Of a DNA stretch of 64,000 nucleotides, positions 12,435 to 21,723 are shown one piece after another. How positions within the stretch are numbered: position 1 is the first letter of the stretch; each line of letters opens with the position of its first letter. The notes under the pieces are model-generated. The model was not told the origin of the DNA and did no database searches. It saw nothing but the letters and a program-made list of their open reading frames with translations. Position numbers and translations under genes: made by a program. This DNA comes from Nannocystis pusilla (GTDB taxonomy: Bacteria > Myxococcota_A > Polyangia > Nannocystales > Nannocystaceae): the NCBI RefSeq assembly GCF_026626665.1, contig NZ_JAPNKE010000002.1, forward strand, positions 8,223,168 to 8,287,167, given 5' to 3'.

Positions 12435-14359
12435 TCAATCTCGAAGGTTGCCGCCGAGCGCCACGAACTGGTCGAGGGCCAGCGCCGCCTCGCGCACCCC
12501 GGCGGTCGGGTCGTGGCACACCGGAGACAGCCCGAAGCCCTCCGACCACGCCCCGCCGAGGTCCTCCTTGTCGGCCTCGATCGCCTGCACCAGCGCACGC
12601 ACGGCCCGCTGCGTCTGCACGCAGGCCGCGCCCTCGAGCGCCATCAGGGCCTGGGCCGCCAGCGCCGTCAGCACCGGCGCGCCGAAGCTGCCGTCCTCGC
12701 GCTGGCGCCCGCGGAGCTGGCGCTCGACCGTCTGCCGCAGCGGGTGGGTCGGCGGGCACAGGGCCGCCGCGCACAGGCCGACCTCGGCGAGCGTCGCCAC
12801 GTCGATGTAATCGGATGTCCGCGAGGACATATCAGATGTCTTCGAGGACAGGTCCATCGTCACCCGGCGCCACAGGAACTCGAGCCCGCGGGCCACGCGG
12901 TCGTCGTCGCCCTGGAACCCGAGGCGGGCCAGCGGCGCAGCGCCGCCGCGGTCACGCGCACGCGCCCGGGCCCGTGCGGGTCGCCGGCCGTCAGCAGGGC
13001 GACGTCGCGGATCGGGAAGCGGGTCATGAACACGTCGGACTCGCCGCGCTCGAACCGGCAGAACCCGCCGTCGAGCTCCTGCATCGCCAGCAGCACCTCG
13101 ACCGCCCGCCGCGCGGCCGCGCGGATCCGCGTCTGCAGCGGCGACGACTTCGGCGCCGCCGCCAGCGCCTCGAGCACCGCGCAGGTCGACAGCGTGTCGA
13201 CGTAGCGGTCGGCCCCTGGCTCGTACGGCCAGCCGCCCGCGGGCGCGTTGACCCGCAGCTGCCACTCGCCGGGCGCGGTGACCTCCTGGTCCAAGAGCCA
13301 GGTCAGCATCGCCTCGGCGTCGGCGTCGCCGGCGGCCAGGGCCACCCGCACCAGCCGGGCCGTGGTCGCCAGCGGCTCGCTCACCTGCCCCTGGGCCAGG
13401 TGCACCGCCTGGCCGATGGTCCCGCCGGCGAAGCGGGTGCGTCCGCGCGCGCGCCGGAGGTAGTCGAGGCCCTCGCGGATCCGCGGGTCGTCGAAGCTGG
13501 CCCCGAGCACCCGCAGCGCCATCAGGCTGAGGAGCGTCGGCTGGGCCGAGAACCACCCGCCGTGGCGCTGCTGCGCGTCGACCAGCCAGCGCTGCACGCG
13601 GGCGAGCGCGGTCGTCAGCACCGGCCCGCGCGGCAGCTTGCGGATCACCTTGACCGCCTGGTCGAAGCTCTGCAGCAGATCTCCCGCCAGTCCCGGCTGC
13701 GTCAAGCGCGGCAAGATCGGCTCGCCGTCGGGCCGCGTGAGCAGCAGCGCCCGCGGGTCCGACAGGTGGACCCGCGCCGGCGCGCGCGACAGCAGCAGGT
13801 ACGGCGTCATCACCCCGCGGCCCCACGGCGCCACCCGGCTCGGCGACAGGATCGCCCACGCCGGCAGCAGCCACAGCTCGGCCGGGAAGGTCGGCACCCA
13901 GCTCCACGGGATCGCGTCGGCCATCGCCAGCCACATGCGCACCGCCGCGTTGGCGCGCTGGGCCCCGCCGAGCTCGTGGACCACGCGCCTGGCCCGCACC
14001 AGGTGCTCGGCCGACGGGTCGTCGCCCGCCTCGACCAGGGCCCACCAGCCGAACACGGTCAGGGACAGGTCGGGCCCGCCGCCTGGCAGGTGCCACGCCC
14101 CGGAGGGCTGCTGGTCGGCGCGGATCCACCGGGCCAGGCCTGCAGCTTCTTCGGGAGTGAGGTCGTGGAACAGGCGATCGGCCAGCAGCACCTCGCACGC
14201 GAGGCTGATGTCCGGGACACCCAGGGACCAGCGCGGCTCGCTACCGGCGCGCCCGCTCACCGCCGCCCGCTGCCGCCAGACGGCCGCGCGAGCGAACACT
14301 CGGGTCTGCGCCGCTGCCAGCCGCTCGTGAAGCGTCGATTTCGCCGCCGTAGCCGTCAT
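12435..14359 (-). CDS. Squalene/oxidosqualene-cyclase-family protein (frameshift near 12945)
   Basis: About 641 residues, the usual SHC length. The N-terminal half matches the family closely: 'QQPSGAWHLPGGGPDLSLTV', 'ARRVVHELGGAQRANAAVR' and 'IPWSWVPTFPAELWLLP'. QW-type repeats include 'QQRHGGWFSAQP', 'ELDGGFCRF' and 'QREDGSFGAPVLTALAAQAL'. The catalytic DXDD of bacterial cyclases is not present where expected; the stretch reads S327-E-P-L-A-T-T-A-R-L, which faintly recalls the VSDCTAE motif of oxidosqualene cyclases but with Glu328 at the Asp position. Activity is therefore uncertain. The last part (12435-12945) is in another frame and contains two in-frame palindromes. It is upstream of a squalene-epoxidase-like gene. 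Confidence 0.82.
12815..12850. repeat. Two palindromes in frame inside the cyclase-like gene
   Basis: The copies are at 12815-12830 (perfect ATGTCC....GGACAT) and 12837-12850. On the coding strand they spell the duplicated peptide 'LSSKTSDMSSRTSD' between 'WRRVTMD' and 'YIDVATL', which looks like an in-frame insertion into the cyclase fold. Confidence 0.85.
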
Positions 14360-14541
14360 GAGGCGCCGGCGACGCTAGCACGCGGGACCCAGCGGCCTGG
14401 TGATGCCCGTCACAGTCAAACCGCCGATCGGACACCGTCCAGGCTCATGCGCAGCCGCCGCCGCGCGCCCGTGAAACCGTCCGCGCGGCCCGCGGCGAAC
14501 GTGCTTGCGACCCGGCGCTCGGGTTTGCAACACTGGCGGCG

Positions 14542-15174
14542 ATGTCCCGCCTCTCGCTCATCGCCGCTCTCGGCTTCTGCTCTACCAGCGCTCTCTTCGT
14601 GTCCGCCTGCAAGGAGGAAGAAGAGGAGCCGTTCGGCTTCACGTGTGTGGAGCTGATCCAGGCCGAGAACCAGGACGAGAACCCGTTCGTCGGCACCGCG
14701 AAGATCAAGGTCACTCTCAAGTACGAGCCGTGCCTGATCGACTACTACACCAAGACCAACGTCGACCAGGCGATGAACGGCAAGGACGGCGAGGCCGTGT
14801 TCGGCGAGTGGGCCGAGCGCCTGTGCAGCGAGAGCGTCTCCGACCCGCTGGTCGCCTGCGAGGTCGAGAGCTTCGCGCAGACCCTGCAGGCGTCCGAGAC
14901 CAACCCGATCTATCAGATGACGGTGACCTACCGCGTCACCGACCCGAGCAAGATCAGCGGCCGCACCCTGCTGTGGGGTCCTGGTCCGGTCGAGGCCTAC
15001 GCCGACTGCTCCAACAACCAGCGCCCCTTCGTCAAGCTCACCTTGCCCTCCGACGTGATCGGCATCGACAAGGACAACAAGACCTTGTGGAACGCCCAGT
15101 CGTGGGCCAACCCGCGCGGCATCATGCAGCGCAACACGGCCGGTTGCATCCAGGCGTCGATCGCCCGCCAATGA
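14542..15174 (+). CDS. Lipoprotein of unknown function
   Basis: The 210-residue product has a signal peptide with lipobox 'LFVSAC' (Cys at about 23) followed by a Glu-rich spacer 'KEEEEEPFGFTC'. The mature part contains several Cys residues and an alternating hydrophobic pattern ('KIKVTLKYEPCLIDYY', 'IYQMTVTYRVTD') suggesting a beta-sandwich. No family is recognised. It is separated from the divergent cyclase operon by 182 bases and followed 9 bases later by another lipoprotein gene, so the two are probably cotranscribed. Confidence 0.75.
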   Translation: MSRLSLIAALGFCSTSALFVSACKEEEEEPFGFTCVELIQAENQDENPFVGTAKIKVTLKYEPCLIDYYTKTNVDQAMNGKDGEAVFGEWAERLCSESVSDPLVACEVESFAQTLQASETNPIYQMTVTYRVTDPSKISGRTLLWGPGPVEAYADCSNNQRPFVKLTLPSDVIGIDKDNKTLWNAQSWANPRGIMQRNTAGCIQASIARQ

Positions 15175-15183
15175 GCCGCCGAC

Positions 15184-16185
15184 ATGACGCTCCGGCGCGT
15201 GGCCTTCGCGGCCGCCCTGGCGTGTAACCCTCCGGCGAGCAGCGAACCGGCCCCCGTCGCGCCGGTCGAAGCTGCCCCGCCGGAGCCGACCTGCGAGGAG
15301 CCCCCGCCCGGCACCCTCGCCTGGCTCCCCGAGCTCCCCGACCCGGCCCGTCGCCCCGACGCGCTCGCCCCCACCGAGCCGCGCCCCGTCGCGACCGCCC
15401 CGCCGTCGACGCACGCCGTCGCGACCGCCCCGCCGCCGACGCGCCCCGTCGCGACTGCCCCGTCGCCGACGCGCCCCGTCGCGACTGCCCCGTCGCCGAC
15501 GCGCGTCGTCGCGACCGCACAATCACCGTCGACGCCCCCCGACGCGACCGCTCGATCGTCGTCGACTGGTTCACCGCGCACCGAAGCGACCGCTCTCGGC
15601 GCGGCCGCCCGCGAATCATCTGCCCGTTCGGACATGCCCGCCCAGACATGTCCCTGGGTACTCTTCGAAAAGGACGGCGAGCTCGCGGTGCGCCCGCTCG
15701 GCCGCGGAGAGGCCGCGCCGCCGCACGTGCGCGCTCCGGTGCCCGTCGTCCCGCCGGCCGGGTGCCGCCCGTGTCGCTGGTCGGGCGTGGTCACCCCTGC
15801 GGGACCCATCTTGCTCGCGGTGCGCCCGTCCCCCGACAGCGAGCTGGCCGCCGAGGCCTGGCTCGGCGCCGGCATGCCGCCCGACCCGCGCATCGACCTC
15901 GAGCCCGCCCCCGTGGTGTTCACCTCCTTGTGGTTCGGCCAATCTGGCTTTGGGGACAGCACGCTTCAGGGCCCTCCCTGGGCCCTCGCCCCGCGCCTGT
16001 GCGGCCGCTCCCTCGTCCTCCTCCCCACCCCGCGCCTGCCCGGAGCCGGGGTCGAGGAGCCCCCGCCCGCCCTCGTCCGCGCCGCCGGCGTCTACGCGGC
16101 CGCCGGCGGCGAGCTCCTGCGCCAGGACACCTCTGTCCCTTCGGACATGTCGATCTGCACCGGCGTCCCGCTCGAGCTGCCCTGA
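15184..16185 (+). CDS. Lipoprotein with Ala/Pro/Thr decapeptide repeats
   Basis: The 333-residue product has a short signal with lipobox 'FAAALAC'. A Pro-rich spacer is followed by about five decapeptide repeats of the 'PVATAPSPTR' type (30-bp DNA unit, 15381-15529) and then a C-terminal globular domain of about 180 residues with paired Cys ('GCRPCRWSG'). No family is recognised. A perfect palindrome at 16134-16147 is in frame ('SVPSDMSICTG'). The last codons and stop fall inside a 41-bp tandem repeat that continues downstream. It is probably surface or periplasmic. Confidence 0.75.
   Translation: MTLRRVAFAAALACNPPASSEPAPVAPVEAAPPEPTCEEPPPGTLAWLPELPDPARRPDALAPTEPRPVATAPPSTHAVATAPPPTRPVATAPSPTRPVATAPSPTRVVATAQSPSTPPDATARSSSTGSPRTEATALGAAARESSARSDMPAQTCPWVLFEKDGELAVRPLGRGEAAPPHVRAPVPVVPPAGCRPCRWSGVVTPAGPILLAVRPSPDSELAAEAWLGAGMPPDPRIDLEPAPVVFTSLWFGQSGFGDSTLQGPPWALAPRLCGRSLVLLPTPRLPGAGVEEPPPALVRAAGVYAAAGGELLRQDTSVPSDMSICTGVPLELP
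15381..15529 (+). repeat. 30-bp coding minisatellite, about 5 copies
   Basis: The units read close to gcgccccgtcgcgacygccc and encode 'PVATAPSPTR'-type repeats inside the lipoprotein gene. Differences between copies are mostly single bases. Confidence 0.9.
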
Positions 16186-16240
16186 CCCGCAGCCCACGCC
16201 TCGACCTCTCGCTCGAGCTGCCCTGACCCGCAGCCCACGC
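16171..16240. repeat. 41-bp tandem repeat spanning the stop codon of the preceding lipoprotein gene
   Basis: The block CTCGAGCTGCCCTGACCCGC with its flank occurs at 16171 and 16212. The first copy contains the gene's stop codon. The same family recurs at 18910-19072. Confidence 0.9.
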
Positions 16241-16329
16241 AGGGCAACTCGGATCCGAACTTCTGGGGCCCGACGTCGCGGGGCGCTGAGTTCCGATCGG
16301 TGCTCACGAAGATCGAAGGGGTCTCGCGC

Positions 16330-16910
16330 ATGCCGCGGCGTCTCTACCTCTCGGTCGTCGCCAACCGTGAGGGAGTGGGAACCGCAAGGCCCGCAACCAG
16401 GACAAGGTGGAGACCGCAGCGTCCGCGGCAGCGATCGCGGCCGGTCCCGGTCGCAAGAACCCGACGCCGAAGTTCGCCACCTCCATCGCGGGCGCGGGCT
16501 CCGGCGGACTGTTCGGTGCGCTCGCCCCCTACGTCGCGTGCACGGGCCTCGACGAGGACTTCATGCCGTACCTCGACGAGGACTACACGATCATCGAGGA
16601 CCCGATCGTCGCGGCGATCTGCGCCGCGAAGTACTACCAGCGGATCGTGATCTACTACCCGACGGCGTTTGCGGGCGGCACTCCGACGCCCGAGGACAAC
16701 TACCGCGTGCGCCTCGGATGGGCGAGCCCCAACGAGCTGAAGAAAGACCCCGGGGGCAAGCTGTTTCAGGCGGTGAAGGGCCGCATGGACGAGGACCTCG
16801 CCGAGCTGGGCCTCAAGATCACCGACCTCCCTCCGCCGGACGCATCACGCTGGCCCGGCCTCAAGGCCGTGGTCGAGGGCATGAAGGGCCTGACACCCAC
16901 GTGGAAGTGA
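16330..16910 (+). CDS. Unknown protein (frameshift near 16376)
   Basis: The frame from ATG 16330 ('MPRRLYLSVVANREG') stops being plausible at gggagtggga. The frame ending at 16910 continues sensibly ('GNRKARNQDKVETAASAAAIAAGPGRK...'). The C-terminal 130 residues include 'YVACTGLDEDFMPYLDEDYT', 'AAICAAKYYQRIVIYYPTAF' and 'YRVRLGWASPNELKKDPGGK'. It is not recognised. Base composition is slightly lower in GC than the neighbours. Ten bases later begins a decayed copy of the gene found at 18076. Confidence 0.6.
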
Positions 16911-16919
16911 GGCCGCACG

Positions 16920-17015
16920 ATGGCCAGCAATAACACACGGGCACTCGCTCGGCTCGGTCTCGACAGCATGGCGAACACCAGGGCGCTCGGGTGGGGCATG
17001 AGCAGCGCGACGCGC
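16920..17015 (+). pseudogene. Truncated copy of the 5' end of the 18076 gene
   Basis: The start 'MASNNTRALARLGLDSM' matches 'MASSNTRTLARLGLGG' of the gene at 18076, and the DNA is similar for about 45 bases. The similarity then ends and the frame runs antisense through the lipoprotein gene at 17016-17939. I read it as a duplicated 5' end interrupted by that gene. Confidence 0.5.
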
Positions 17016-17939
17016 TCACTTCGTGTCGGTGCAACAGCACTTGATCGCCCTAGCGCCAACGTTCCACATCTGGGGTTCGTCGCACGCCATGATCTTGTTG
17101 ACACCGTTAAGGTCGTCCTCGCACCACATGAGATTATTGAAAGTTCGAGTCGTGATTCCGGCCCCGCAAGCGTTCTCGGCGCACGTCTCGCCAAACGATT
17201 GACAAGCAGCGGTGCAGGTGTCCAGGCCTTCATCGAAGTTGATGCATCGGCTAAGCGCCGGCCCGCATCCTCCGGCCTCGCATGCGTCCTGCCCAGAATC
17301 GCACGTACGGCCGCAGAAACCGCAGTTGAGGCCATCGAGGGCCAGGTCAGTGCAAGTGCCGGCACAGGCAGCACCACCCGCGCAGACCAGTTCGAGCGTG
17401 AGATCGTCGGTCGCCGTGAGCCCGCCCTGATCGAAGAACACCGCGCGGAACCCTCGCGGGCTCTCGCCGCCGTCGAACTCGATCGGCTGCGTCTGATGGA
17501 GCTGCGCCCAGGACAGCGAGAGCGAGTAGGCACCCGGCTGTCCCGCGGCGACGAAGACCCCGAACTCGAGCGACTCGTCGGCGCTGCGGAGGGTCCCGCC
17601 GACGATGTCCGCGACGCCGTCAGGGTCGGTCAGGATGGCGTTGAACGTGACCGACTCGTCCTGCGTGAGCGTGGCGACGTTCGTGCCGAAGCTGAGGAAC
17701 ATCGGCGCTCCCTCGACGGGTGTCGTGCCGGTCGTCGGCGTCGAGCTGGTCGCGTCCGTCGAGGTCTCGCTCGAGCTGGTGTCGTCCTCGGTGTCGGAGG
17801 TCGGCGGGTTATTCGTGGTCGCTGGGTTCGTCGTCGGTGCAGTTGTGGGTGTGGTGGCCGAGGTCTGCGTCATCGACCCGTCGTCTCCGCAAGCCGCCGC
17901 CAGGATGAAAAGGCTCGATATCGTGCGCCCGTACTTCAT
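17016..17939 (-). CDS. Thr-rich-linker, Cys-rich lipoprotein
   Basis: The 307-residue product starts 'MKYGRTISSLFILAAACGDD', a clear lipoprotein signal. A linker of about 60 residues is almost entirely Thr, Ser, Pro, Asn and Asp. A central beta-rich domain ('DPDGVADIVGGTL') is followed by a Cys-rich module with 'LNCGFCGRTCDSGQDACEAGG' spacing typical of myxobacterial surface lipoproteins. The start at 17939 is preferred over 17948 because it puts the positive residues next to the hydrophobic stretch. It is likely cell-surface anchored. It lies between two copies of an unrelated gene start (16920 and 18076) and in the opposite direction. Confidence 0.85.
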   Translation of the reverse strand: MKYGRTISSLFILAAACGDDGSMTQTSATTPTTAPTTNPATTNNPPTSDTEDDTSSSETSTDATSSTPTTGTTPVEGAPMFLSFGTNVATLTQDESVTFNAILTDPDGVADIVGGTLRSADESLEFGVFVAAGQPGAYSLSLSWAQLHQTQPIEFDGGESPRGFRAVFFDQGGLTATDDLTLELVCAGGAACAGTCTDLALDGLNCGFCGRTCDSGQDACEAGGCGPALSRCINFDEGLDTCTAACQSFGETCAENACGAGITTRTFNNLMWCEDDLNGVNKIMACDEPQMWNVGARAIKCCCTDTK

Positions 17940-18075
17940 GGCGAGCATCTTGACACAGCCCTGCCACCAGCAGGGCACCATCGCTCCCACGCCGCATCGC
18001 GCCTGAGAGACGGCTCTCCGGTCCAGGGCCGGCGAGCTGGGGTGCTGCCGCTCCCGTCCGAAAGGAAGGTGAGCG

Positions 18076-18740
18076 ATGGCGAGTAGCAACACACGGACGC
18101 TCGCTCGGCTCGGCCTCGGCGGTGTGGTGCTTGCCGAGTCCATGGCCGCATGGGCGCGATGGGAGCGGCGGCGGGCCCTGTGTTCGCGGCGGCGGCCGAG
18201 CGCGCTCGTGTCGAGCGGCGCAGGTTCGTGGTCGTGCTGCCCGAGCGGGAGAGCTCGATCACCAGGGCGCTGCGCGTCTACGAGATGGGCCGCCACTACC
18301 CCGAGGTCTTCCACATGCGGCGGATTCCGGTGGTGTCGTCGGTGGAGCTCGAACGTGGTCGAGTCGATCGGATCGCCAGCGACTCGGCGGTGGTCTACGC
18401 GGCGTGCGTGCTCGAGTACGTCTCGGATGTCCGCGCCGCGATGGACGAGCTCCTGCGCATGGCCGGCACGGTCGAGAACATCTTCGTCGTGACCGTCCAG
18501 CCCTGGACGCTCACGGCGACGCTGCACCCGCAGGCGCGGTGGGCCGGCATCGCCGACACACATACGGTCTCGATGGATCCGATCACGGCGCTGCATCGCG
18601 GCTTCGCGGCGGGACTCGTGCTGAGCCTCGCCGCGGTGTCGGCGACATCGGAGCGGGGGCCGGACGAAGCCCAGGGCGACGACGACGACGGAGCGATCGA
18701 CGCGCACACGGTCGTGCAGGTGGACGAGGACTTCAAGTAG
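18076..18740 (+). CDS. Methyltransferase-like membrane-associated protein (frameshift near 18147)
   Basis: The ATG at 18076 is supported by AGGAAGG at 18063-18069. The first 23 residues form a hydrophobic anchor ('LARLGLGGVVLAESMA'). The frame shifts at ggccgcATGggc, after which 'FVVVLPERESSITRALRVYEMG' and 'SAVVYAACVLEYVSDVRAAMDELLRMAG' resemble the later half of a class I SAM methyltransferase fold. No glycine-rich SAM loop is obvious. The Asp/Glu-rich tail ends at 18740. A second membrane protein gene starts 10 bases later. Function is unknown. Confidence 0.6.
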
Positions 18741-18750
18741 GGGGTGGACG

Positions 18751-19155
18751 GTGAAGCGCATGGTTGTTGGCGGGCTCGCCGCGGCGGGCGTGGTCGGAGC
18801 GGGGATCTGGCTCAAGCGCCAGGTGATCCAACAGGCGTTTCTCGCTCCGGAGCCGGACTCGCAGGTGGGTCGCGTCGCGGTCGAGCGCTTGTACGGAGGC
18901 GGCGATGCCCGACCTCTCGCTCGAGCTGCCCGGACCCGCAGCTTCGCCTCAACCTCTCGCTCGCGCTGCCCGGACCCGCAGCCCACGCCCCGGCCTCCCG
19001 CTCGAACTGCCCTGACCCGCAGCCCTCGCCCCGACCTCTCGCTCGCGCTGCCCCTGACCCGCAGCCCTCGCCCCGACCGCGAACGAGGAGATGCCGCGAG
19101 AGCTCACCGTCGTCACCGACCTATCTGCACGGAGCACGTCCCTGCCGTCCTGTGA
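18751..19155 (+). CDS. Small membrane-anchored protein running into tandem repeats
   Basis: The GTG start encodes 'MKRMVVGGLAAAGVVGAGIWLK', a single transmembrane anchor, then about 30 plausible residues. From about 18910 the reading frame runs through four 40-bp repeats and the product becomes Arg/Pro-rich, so the original C terminus was probably overwritten by the repeat array. It lies 10 bases after the methyltransferase-like gene. No family is recognised. Confidence 0.4.
   Translation: MKRMVVGGLAAAGVVGAGIWLKRQVIQQAFLAPEPDSQVGRVAVERLYGGGDARPLARAARTRSFASTSRSRCPDPQPTPRPPARTALTRSPRPDLSLALPLTRSPRPDRERGDAARAHRRHRPICTEHVPAVL
18910..19072. repeat. 40-41-bp tandem repeat, 4 copies
   Basis: The units contain CTCGCTCGNNCTGCCC and GACCCGCAGCC and start near 18910, 18950, 18990 and 19031. 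The family is the same as that at 16171-16240, 2.7 kb away. Confidence 0.9.
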
Positions 19156-20140
19156 TCGATCCGGCTGCAGCGATGACGAGGATCAGCCAGACGGCCGCCG
19201 CCGGCATCGTCTTCGGGGACATTGGCGGTGAAACCAACACGATCGTGGTGGGCTGAACGTCTCGAGCTCGCTGCGGAGCCGGAACGGCGGGCACGACGAT
19301 GGGTGGAAGTCCTTTGGGTTCACAGGCGAATTCCTTCCGGGCTGGGCCTTGGGCCGGTGCCCATTCACCGAGAGGGTAGCGCCGGCGGATTTTCGCCCCT
19401 GATCACCAGGCAGCGCACTGAACCCTCGGGCCCCTCCAGCGGCCTCTACGAATCGTTTTAGGTGCTCTGCGTACAGTCGCGCACGGGCTTCACTCGCTCG
19501 CCGAGTGTTCCCTCTGCCTGGCATGAAACGATCACCGCGCTCGACGAGCGATGGCAGTGATCGTCCGGCGATCTCACGCCCATCCCTCTCGCGCTCGAGC
19601 GCTCGTCGCGGAGAGAGCCACGCCGTTATTGAAGCGAGACGGCGGCTGTTCGGCGGCCAGACCTGGCCGTCGAACAGCCGCGCCATGACCTGTCCCCGGG
19701 GATATCCGCCATCGAAGCCCACGACGGCGAGGCGGCCTCTCACGGCTGCAGCCGTGCCAGGGGTCCGGGGAAGGGCCGGCCGCGAATTAGAGGCAGGATG
19801 GGTGCGAGGAACGAGCGCGCATCCTGCCGGTTAACTCGCGGCCGGACCTTCCCCGGACCCCCCGCGAGGCGCAGTCGGCAATATGCGAAGCGACGACCAG
19901 CCACACCGAGCCAAGCGACCAGCCGCGCCGAGCCCAGCGAAACAACCACTCGTGCCAAGCACACTTGCGGACCACAGTCATCCGACCCGGCTCTTCGCAC
20001 GACCCGGCGCCGTCCGCCCTGCCGCGCAAGCCCCCCTGCTCCAGCGCAATTCGAGCGCATTGGGGTCCACAAGCCCGCGCGCCGCCGCCCATGTCCCAAA
20101 AGACATCCCCCGCCGACCGTACCAATCGTATACTCCCCGC
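19156..20140. other. Long region without a convincing gene
   Basis: Codon usage looks unlike the neighbours and the GC content is lower in 19250-19470. A minus-strand frame (19183-19743) contains a coherent-looking stretch ('EHLKRFVEAAGGARGFSALPG') but I recognise no family. A near-duplicate of about 25 bases ('gcggctgttcggcggccagacctgg' type) occurs in inverted form near 19645-19685. A palindrome lies at 20091-20106, and TATACT at 20129-20134 just before the next start could be a -10 box. It may be remnant DNA of a lost gene or mobile element. Confidence 0.35.
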
Positions 20141-21118
20141 ATGAAGTATCGCTTGTGGTCCGCTCTATTGTTCATCGTCGCTTGCAGCCCCAAGTCCGAG
20201 CCCGGCGACACCGACTCGCAGACCGGCACCGAGACGGCGGGCGCCACCCAAGGTTCGACCGGCGAAGCCTCCGTCACCATGGGGCACAGCCAGACCTCGG
20301 CCAGCCCGAGCGAGCCCCTCACCACCACTGTCGGTCAGACCGTCACCACCTTCCCCACCAGTGACGGCACCACCCTCGTCCCGGTCACCGAGGGCTCCAT
20401 CACCGACCCCAGCGACACGCACTCGAGCACCGTCACCACCGACGTCATCTCGACCTCGCTCATCCCCGAGACCACCGACTTCACCACCGGCATCTTCTGC
20501 AACGACCCCCCCGCCCAGCCGCAGAACTCCTCCTGCACCGACGCCAGCGGCTGCGGCTGCGAGTCCGGCAAGTGCTTCGTCGTCCCCGCCCTCGGCGGCT
20601 TCTGCGGCGAGTGCCTCGGCGACGACGACTGCCCCGACGGCGGCTGCACCGTCATCAACCCGGTCGCCGGCGTCGGCTCGAAGTGCAACCTCGGCAAGGC
20701 CGGCGACGGCTGCGAGAGCGACGCCGCGTGCACCGACCCCACCGCATCGGACTGCAGCCCCGTGCTCGAGGTCCCCGGCATCATCACCGTCGCCACCTGC
20801 GGCGAGTGCAAGACCGACCTCGACTGCCCCCCGCAGGCGCCCCACTGCACGCCCGACTACGACATCCCCGACTTCAGCGGCCAGAAGAAGTGCGAGCCCG
20901 CCGACTCGCTGCCGCAGAACGCCGGCTGCGACTTCGACGGCACGGGCAACCAGGCGTGCGCCTCGGGCTTCTGCGGCGAGGCCAACATCATGGGCCTGCT
21001 GAAGCTCGGCATCTGCGGCCAGTGCAACAGCGACGCCGACTGCCCGGTCAACCAGAAGTGCAGCGACCCGCTGGTCGACCTCGACATGGGCCTCCTGATC
21101 GGCTCGGTCTGTCAGTGA
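20141..21118 (+). CDS. Thr-rich-linker, Cys-rich lipoprotein
   Basis: The 325-residue product starts 'MKYRLWSALLFIVACSPKSE' (lipobox IVAC). About 90 residues of Thr/Ser-rich linker precede a long Cys-rich region with repeated modules 'CGECLGDDDCPDGGC', 'CGECKTDLDCPPQAPHC' and 'CGQCNSDADCPVNQKC'. This spacing is common in myxobacterial surface lipoproteins (EGF-like or MXAN-type Cys modules). It is likely disulfide-rich and surface-exposed. A palindrome lies 35 bases upstream. Confidence 0.85.
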   Translation: MKYRLWSALLFIVACSPKSEPGDTDSQTGTETAGATQGSTGEASVTMGHSQTSASPSEPLTTTVGQTVTTFPTSDGTTLVPVTEGSITDPSDTHSSTVTTDVISTSLIPETTDFTTGIFCNDPPAQPQNSSCTDASGCGCESGKCFVVPALGGFCGECLGDDDCPDGGCTVINPVAGVGSKCNLGKAGDGCESDAACTDPTASDCSPVLEVPGIITVATCGECKTDLDCPPQAPHCTPDYDIPDFSGQKKCEPADSLPQNAGCDFDGTGNQACASGFCGEANIMGLLKLGICGQCNSDADCPVNQKCSDPLVDLDMGLLIGSVCQ

Positions 21119-21164
21119 GCTCCGCGCGAGCGCGACCCTCGCCGACCCGCGCTATCCTCCGGGC

Positions 21165-21697
21165 ATGACCCGCGACGACCTCGACCCGCCGTCCTCCGAA
21201 GTGGCCAGCGAGTGGCGCCCGGTCGAGGCTCCCCCGCCAGCGACCGCGACGACGAGCTCATGCGCAACCCGCCGCCCGGCGAGCACCATCTCGGCCGATT
21301 CGCCGGTTACGCGGCCGCCCGGCGCATCCGCCGCGTCCTGATCGCCTGCCTCGCCGTGCTCGTCGTCGGCACCATGTTCGCCTGGTACCGCTGGGCCCGC
21401 CGCGGCGCCGAGCCCACGGCCCTGCGCCAGTTCGAGCTCCCCGCCGGCACCGACACCTCCGAGCGCCCGCGCGTGCTCGCCTGGTCGCAAGGCAAGGCGC
21501 GCCTCGGCCTCACCCGCGAGCCGCCCGGCGTCGACACCATCGAGCTGCCCGACCGCACCCTGAAGCTCAAGGACGGCTCCGACATGGCTCAGTTCAAGGT
21601 CGTGGTGGAGGACGGCAAGACCACCGCGATCGAGCCGGTGTCCGGCGAGATCGTGGAGCTCTTGCACCCCGGCGCCTCGCCGCTCCTGAAGCCCTGA
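21165..21697 (+). CDS. Single-pass membrane protein (frameshift near 21232)
   Basis: The N terminus 'MTRDDLDPPSSEVASEWRPVEAPP' from ATG 21165 continues as 'SDRDDELMRNPPPGEHHLGRF' if one C is added in the run gctcccccgcc. One transmembrane helix ('VLIACLAVLVVGTMFAWY') is followed by an extracytoplasmic domain of about 105 residues ending 'IVELLHPGASPLLKP'. It is not recognised. It is followed directly by the palindrome array at 21724. Confidence 0.6.
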
Positions 21698-21723
21698 GAA
21701 TCTCGCCCGCTCCGCGCAGCCAC

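Noticed and set aside
16920..18086. A 388-codon plus-strand frame
   Set aside because: Beyond the first 30 codons it is antisense to a convincing lipoprotein gene with signal peptide and Cys motifs.
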